Below are positions 42,401 through 46,890 of a DNA stretch of 46,890 nt, one piece after another (position 1 is the stretch's first letter; each line of letters begins with the position of its first letter). The translations under genes and the position numbers were made by a program. Origin of the DNA: an uncultured Clostridiaceae bacterium (GTDB lineage Bacteria > Bacillota > Clostridia > Lachnospirales > Lachnospiraceae); contig CAMWUK010000020.1 of NCBI GenBank assembly GCA_947177415.1, positions 1 through 46,890 of the forward strand. Direction: 5' to 3'. A model generated the notes under the pieces. It was given only the letters and a program-made list of their open reading frames with translations. It did no database searches and was not told where the DNA came from.

Positions 42401-43612
42401 TTAACCATTTTCTACTGCACTATACATGCTTAGGATAGGCAAGTATATGGATAGCAGAATAAACATAACCAAACCACCAAGTAAAATAATAATCATTGGT
42501 TCCAGCATAGAAGTTAAAGCTGCTGTTGCATTCTCCACTTCCTCTTCGTAGTAATCGGCAATCTTGCTAAGCATTTCTTCCACATTACCGGTTTCCTCTC
42601 CTATCCGTGTCATGTGATACACCATAGGCGGAAATATTTCACTCTGCTCTAAAGGTACAGACAATGGTACACCCCGCTGGATCTCTTCTACCGAATTCTC
42701 CAAAGCACTTCTTACAATAGCATTACTAATAACTTTAGATACAATTTCCACTGCATCCACAAGGGAAATACCTGCTGCCAGCAAGGTACTCAAAGTTCTT
42801 GTTAGTGTAGCAGAGGAAGACTTTATGGTAAGATTACCAAACATTGGAGCATTCAGGGCAATCTTCGAAAATAAAATCTGTCCATTCTCTGTTTTCCCAT
42901 AGGTCCGGATACCTAATACAATAGCAGCAACAATCATTGCAAGAAGCCACCAGAAACTTTGCACAAAATTACTCATACTTTGTACCAGTTTTGTAATTGC
43001 CGGCAATTCTGAATCAAGACTTGCAAACATCTCTTCAAACTGCGGAAATACCACAACTAACATAACAATTACCACTGCAATTGCTACAAGAACAATTACA
43101 ACCGGATATGCAAGAGAGCGTTTTACTAAGCCATTTATCTTTGCCTGTTTTTCAAACTGGACTGACAATCTTTCAAAAGCAATATCCAGACTACCAGAAG
43201 CCTCCCCTGCTTCCACCATGTGAATCAAGATAGGCGGGAATACTTCCTTCTGGTTACGCATGGCACCAGCTAAGCTTTCTCCCTTTTCCACATCTATCTG
43301 TACACTCTTAACCGCCTCACGAAGAGTCTTATTCTCTGTCTGTTCCGAAAGCATCTGCAAGGCATTGATAATGGTAACACCCGCCTGCATAATACTTGCA
43401 AACTGCTTACAGAATACACTCATATCCCTCGGCTTAACTTTCTTAGCACCAATACTAATATCTTTATTCAAAAAACTCTGTTCTTTTACCGAAATCGGTA
43501 TCAGTCCTTCATTTTTCAAAAACTCCTTTACACGCTCCGGAGTTTGGGCATCCATTGTACCTTTCTTCTGTTTACCGCCCTTGTCCACAGCCATATATTC
43601 ATAAGTTGCCAC
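42401..43612 (-). CDS. pilC: Type IV pilus inner-membrane platform protein PilC
   Basis: 403 residues, the usual PilC/GspF length. Cytoplasmic domain 1 (MATYEYMAVDKGGKQKKGTMDA...MSVFCKQFASIMQAGVTI) is followed by three membrane helices (about 165-190, 215-240 and 370-395). Domain 2 repeats the first (TRTLSTLLAAGISLVDAVEIV and MVYHMTRIGEETGN). Near its end is MLEPMIIILLGGLVMFILLSIY. It lies 16 bp after pilT. Partner of the PilB and PilT motors. Confidence 0.95.
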   Translation of the reverse strand: MATYEYMAVDKGGKQKKGTMDAQTPERVKEFLKNEGLIPISVKEQSFLNKDISIGAKKVKPRDMSVFCKQFASIMQAGVTIINALQMLSEQTENKTLREAVKSVQIDVEKGESLAGAMRNQKEVFPPILIHMVEAGEASGSLDIAFERLSVQFEKQAKINGLVKRSLAYPVVIVLVAIAVVIVMLVVVFPQFEEMFASLDSELPAITKLVQSMSNFVQSFWWLLAMIVAAIVLGIRTYGKTENGQILFSKIALNAPMFGNLTIKSSSATLTRTLSTLLAAGISLVDAVEIVSKVISNAIVRSALENSVEEIQRGVPLSVPLEQSEIFPPMVYHMTRIGEETGNVEEMLSKIADYYEEEVENATAALTSMLEPMIIILLGGLVMFILLSIYLPILSMYSAVENG

Positions 43613-43628
43613 GTCATCACCTCTTCTT

Positions 43629-44687
43629 CTAGAACATCTTCTTCTCCATTGCCTCTGGATCTACTGCATAAGATAAAGCATGTTCTGCATCAATCCTACG
43701 TTTCAGATACAAATCAAAAATCGCATCATCCATAAGCATCATACCCGCTTTCTTACCTGTCTGGATATGGGAAGGAACCTGATGTGTCTTTGCCTCACGG
43801 ATTAAATTCTTAATCGCTGGTGTTGCAAGCATTACCTCAAATGCAGCGGTACGCCCACGCCCACCTACTGTCGGAATCAACTGTTGCGAAATAACTGCTT
43901 CTAATACGGATGCCAGCTGGATACGCGTCTGCTGCTGCTGTTCCGGCGGGAACACATCAATAACACGGTCTATCGTTGGTGCAGCACCAATTGTATGTAA
44001 GGTAGAAAACACTAAATGTCCTGTTTCTGCTGCTGTCAATGCAACCTGAATCGTATCCAGATCACGCATCTCTCCCACCAGAATTACATCCGGATCTTCT
44101 CGGAGTGCTGCACGGAGTGCATCTCCAAATCCACCAGTATCCATACCAACTTCTCTCTGGTTCATGATAGATTTTTTGTGATTATGCACATACTCAATAG
44201 GATCTTCCAAAGTAATGCAATGATGTGCATAAGTTTCATTAATAATATTCATAAGGGAGGCAAGACTGGTAGATTTACCACTACCTGTCGGTCCTGTTAC
44301 TAATACCAGACCTCTCCTTTTCTCAGTAAGTCCTAAAATAGATGTTGGCAATCCCAACTGTTCCGGTGTAGGAATTTCTGTATTTACCAAACGAAGTACA
44401 CATGCATAAGTACCACGCTGTTTAAAAATATTCACACGGAAACGTCCTAATTCCGGTAAAGAATACGAGAAATCCACTTCCCCTTTTTCTACTAAAGTAT
44501 CAGTTGTTTTCTTTGTCAGCATCGGCTGGATAATCTGTTCTGTATCCTCCGGCATAAGTCTTGGGCAGCTAATCATGTCTTCCAAAATTCCATGAATTCG
44601 GAACTTAGGAGGTATTCCCACCGAAATATGCACATCCGATGCTCCTCTTTGTCTGGCTTCCGCCAACAATTCCTGTATTGTAACCAT
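43629..44687 (-). CDS. pilT: Type IV pilus retraction ATPase PilT
   Basis: 352 residues starting MVTIQELLAEARQRGASDVHI, after AAAGGAAAAATGT. The longer frame begins right at the pilB stop but has no ribosome-binding site. Walker A GPTGSGKS at 132-139, Walker B ILVGEMRD, His box HLVFSTLHT, and the Asp box EDPIEYVHNHKKS are present. PilT disassembles pili for retraction, which suggests twitching or DNA uptake (family knowledge). Confidence 0.96.
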   Translation of the reverse strand: MVTIQELLAEARQRGASDVHISVGIPPKFRIHGILEDMISCPRLMPEDTEQIIQPMLTKKTTDTLVEKGEVDFSYSLPELGRFRVNIFKQRGTYACVLRLVNTEIPTPEQLGLPTSILGLTEKRRGLVLVTGPTGSGKSTSLASLMNIINETYAHHCITLEDPIEYVHNHKKSIMNQREVGMDTGGFGDALRAALREDPDVILVGEMRDLDTIQVALTAAETGHLVFSTLHTIGAAPTIDRVIDVFPPEQQQQTRIQLASVLEAVISQQLIPTVGGRGRTAAFEVMLATPAIKNLIREAKTHQVPSHIQTGKKAGMMLMDDAIFDLYLKRRIDAEHALSYAVDPEAMEKKMF

Positions 44688-44777
44688 ACATTTTTCCTTT
44701 CTTGCCCTTCCGGGTTTTATTATCACACAACCAAACTTTTTAACTTCAAAAATATCGGCATTATAATAAGTTCTCAT

Positions 44778-46499
44778 TTAATTTTCAAAGGAAATTCTCT
44801 TCATTTCTGCAATCGAAGTCATCCCACTTAACACATATTTTGTAGCAGACATACGAAGTGTCTTCATGCCATTCCGCAGAGCTGCTTGTTTTATCTCATC
44901 TGCATTGGCTTTTCTGGCAATTACATCCTTCAATTCTGAATTAATCTCCATAATCTCATATACACCAATTCGTCCATAATATCCGGTATTGTTGCACACA
45001 TGACAGCCACAAGGCTCATAAATCACCGCATCAGAACCACTTTCCAGTCCTAATATTTCAACTTCTGCTGCATCTGCCATACGTCCCTGTTTACATTTTG
45101 GACAAAGCCGGCGAACCAGACGTTGTGCAATTACTCCAACTACAGAATCCGCAATCAGATAAGGTTCAATCCCCATATCTGCCAGACGGGTAATGGTACT
45201 TGCCGAACTATTTGTATGCAGAGTACTTACTACCAAGTGTCCAGTAATAGATGCCTTTACAGCAATCTCCGCTGTCTCATTATCCCGGATCTCACCAATC
45301 ATAATAATATCCGGATCCTGACGTAAAATAGAACGGAGTGCATTTGCAAAAGTCATATCTGCTTTATTATTCACTTGCACCTGATTAATTCCATCTACAT
45401 TTGCCTCCACTGGATCTTCTACCGTGATAATATTCACATCATCCGTGTTCAACTCACTAAGTGCAGTATACAAAGTAGTAGACTTACCACTACCTGTTGG
45501 ACCTGTTACCAATATAATACCATGCGGGTTGCTAAGTATATGATCAAATTGCATTAATTCATCAGGAGCAAATCCCAAATCCTTCTTATCCTTCGTAAGA
45601 CCTTTCTTCGAAGTAAGACGCATAACCGTCTTCTCTCCATATACCGTCGGGAGAATAGATACACGGATATCAAATTCCTGACCATCTACAATACTTGTAA
45701 TACGACCATCTTGTGGTTTTCTCTTCTCAGAAATATCCATACCGCCTATAATCTTAAGACGTGCAACAATGGCTGGCAGCAATTCAATATCATAATGCAT
45801 CATACTTTTCAGCACACCATCAATTCGGAAACGGACACGTACTTCACCTTCTAAAGCCTCAATATGTATATCACTAGTCCTCTGGCGGACAGCCTGTTCA
45901 ATCATCTTATTTACCAGCTGTACAATCGGAGCATTGCTGACATCGTCCTTAATCTCCTCTTCTTCCTTCTTACGTTCTGCATTCTGTTCTTTTCTTTCTT
46001 TCGCAAACTTTTCCGCCACTTTCATTGCTTCTGTATTGCCGTAGTAACGGTCAATCGCCGCAGAAATATCTTTCGCCGTTGAAATAACCGGCTCAATCTG
46101 AAAATTTGTAAGAATCGCCAAATCGTCAATCGCCACAATATCCAGCGGATCCGACATGGCTACCCGAAGTACATTCATATTTTCAATGCTAAAAGCAAAA
46201 GGCATAAGCATATTCTTCCGAAGAATATCTTCCCGCACCAGTTTCAGAATCTCTTCCGGAATCTTAATCTCTGATAACCTTACACGATCCAAGGACAACT
46301 GCCGCTGCAGGGCATTCACAATATCATCTTCTGTGGTCATATTCAAATCCACCAATACTGCTCCGAGTTTCTTGCCCATAGTCTTCTGCTGTGCCAATGC
46401 TTCTTCTAATTGTTCTTCTGTAATGACACCTTCCGACAAAAGAATATCTCCAAGACGTTTCTTCTTACGTCCTCTTTGCTCTGTCAATCCAATACGCAT
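44778..46499 (-). CDS. pilB: Type IV pilus assembly ATPase PilB
   Basis: 573 residues. The N-terminal MshEN domain (about 13-150), linker, and ATPase: Walker A GPTGSGKS (333-340), Asp box ITVEDPVEANVDG, Walker B IIMIGEIRD (about 398-406), and His box HLVVSTLHT. A zinc-binding tetracysteine lies at 466, 469, 497/499 and 502 (CPKC...CGCHVC). The start ATG is first in the operon and has only a weak GGAAGTAAGGCGG site. Promoter at 46570-46598. It powers pilin polymerisation at the membrane. Confidence 0.96.
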   Translation of the reverse strand: MRIGLTEQRGRKKKRLGDILLSEGVITEEQLEEALAQQKTMGKKLGAVLVDLNMTTEDDIVNALQRQLSLDRVRLSEIKIPEEILKLVREDILRKNMLMPFAFSIENMNVLRVAMSDPLDIVAIDDLAILTNFQIEPVISTAKDISAAIDRYYGNTEAMKVAEKFAKERKEQNAERKKEEEEIKDDVSNAPIVQLVNKMIEQAVRQRTSDIHIEALEGEVRVRFRIDGVLKSMMHYDIELLPAIVARLKIIGGMDISEKRKPQDGRITSIVDGQEFDIRVSILPTVYGEKTVMRLTSKKGLTKDKKDLGFAPDELMQFDHILSNPHGIILVTGPTGSGKSTTLYTALSELNTDDVNIITVEDPVEANVDGINQVQVNNKADMTFANALRSILRQDPDIIMIGEIRDNETAEIAVKASITGHLVVSTLHTNSSASTITRLADMGIEPYLIADSVVGVIAQRLVRRLCPKCKQGRMADAAEVEILGLESGSDAVIYEPCGCHVCNNTGYYGRIGVYEIMEINSELKDVIARKANADEIKQAALRNGMKTLRMSATKYVLSGMTSIAEMKRISFEN

Positions 46500-46532
46500 G
46501 TTAAAACCGCCTTACTTCCTATAATATCTTTT

Positions 46533-46548
46533 ACACCCAAAAGGGTGT
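46533..46548 (-). promoter_or_regulatory. Short hairpin in the pilB leader
   Basis: ACACCC and GGGTGT flank AAAA, within the first 40 nt of the expected transcript. It may stabilise the mRNA. It is not followed by a T-run. Confidence 0.4.
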
Positions 46549-46569
46549 TATCTTTAATACACTATAGTT

Positions 46570-46598
46570 ATTATACTAGGTTTTTGTCCTATACGCAA
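46570..46598 (-). promoter_or_regulatory. Sigma-A promoter of the pilus operon
   Basis: On the minus strand, TTGCGT and TATAAT are exactly 17 bases apart, about 70 bp upstream of the pilB ATG. The region farther upstream (46600-46790) is very A/T-rich and holds no recognisable gene. Confidence 0.75.
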
Positions 46599-46790
46599 GT
46601 CTTTTTTGTAATTATTCACAATTTCCTTTCTCCTTTTTTGTTTTTTCTCATTACTTTTTCAATATAATCGGGGTTTTTTTGATTTTATTTCATTGTTTTA
46701 TTATGGAAAATTTCATAATTTTTCTTATTGTATTTATTTTTTTGTAATATTTACATAACTTTTATGTCATATTTTTGTAATACAAAAAGC

Positions 46791-46816
46791 AAAGTGGACA
46801 AGACCACATCCACTTT
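46791..46816 (-). terminator. Terminator of the gene beyond the window
   Basis: On the minus strand, AAAGTGGA and TCCACTTT with a 10-nt loop are followed by GCTTTTTG. It separates the pilus operon from whatever lies upstream. Confidence 0.65.
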
Positions 46817-46844
46817 CCTATAAAGTAAAACAAAGCAATGTCAT

Positions 46845-46890
46845 TTAGTTAACATCAATACATGATATTTCATCTTCGAATGATACACAT
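46845..46890 (-). CDS. Possible 3' end of an upstream gene
   Basis: A minus-strand frame entering from the window edge reads CVSFEDEISCIDVN and stops at TAA, about 28 bp before the terminator at 46791-46816. Fifteen codons are too few to name a family, and other frames are also short here, so this rests on the terminator position and the plausible composition. Confidence 0.3.
   Translation of the reverse strand, partial: CVSFEDEISCIDVN

Noticed and set aside
46500-46890. c-di-GMP or other riboswitch ahead of pilB
   Set aside because: The leader after the promoter is only about 60 nt and has no GEMM-like core; the upstream region is simple A/T-rich sequence and a terminator.
1-46890. CRISPR array, tRNA or rRNA
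   Set aside because: No regularly spaced direct repeats of 23-37 bp with unique spacers, and no cloverleaf or rRNA signatures were seen; the palindromic repeats are dispersed, not tandem.

Overview
The window is AT-rich DNA from a low-GC, single-membrane, spore-forming anaerobe, most likely a Lachnospiraceae-type Clostridia. The evidence is an NfnAB-type flavin/iron-sulfur pair, pta-ackA, a GerW sporulation-protein gene, the Firmicutes order rpmB / asp23 / yloV (fakA) / recG, and a type IV pilus locus with no secretin or PilP. The family-level placement is inference. Almost every gene is on the minus strand; the clear exceptions are tmcAL and one 45-residue membrane-peptide ORF.

Layout: 1-23,400 is housekeeping: ruvAB, cls, rpmF-yceD, ackA, pta, tmcAL (+), pepF, a frameshifted Rpn/PD-(D/E)XK gene, nfnAB, recG, fakA, asp23, rpmB, then an overlapping four-gene run (two uncharacterised genes, DUF2953, gerW). 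At 23,685-28,043 a tandem-domain PMT-type glycosyltransferase and a rhomboid-fold membrane protein share a consensus promoter. From 46,499 down to 28,202 is one long pilus locus in transcription order pilB, pilT, pilC, pilA, pilD, a pilM-pilN fusion, pilO, four minor pilin-like genes, a CYTH gene and a 1,384-residue secreted DUF5057 protein. It starts at a near-consensus promoter near 46,570 and ends at a 15-bp terminator near 28,170.

The most unusual material is intergenic. At least a dozen repeats share palindromic ends of the type GTAAC(A/T)GTTCA...TGAAC(A/T)GTTAC and are built from exchangeable hairpin modules. One module is an exactly 160-nt unit present twice (2059-2218 and 23468-23627), with about 15 substitutions, no indels, and paired changes that keep its stems. 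A second module keeps its flanks while its stem sequence changes completely on both arms. These repeats lie between genes, supply the stop codons of pepF and the PilW-like gene, encode the last 17 residues of AckA, and separate pta from ackA. They look like a family of small non-autonomous elements or structured RNAs that I cannot match to a named family.

Starts were chosen from ribosome-binding sites; for ruvA, rpmF, ackA, nfnA, nfnB, recG, rpmB, gerW, the glycosyltransferase, the rhomboid, pilO, pilMN and pilT they lie inside the longest possible ORF.
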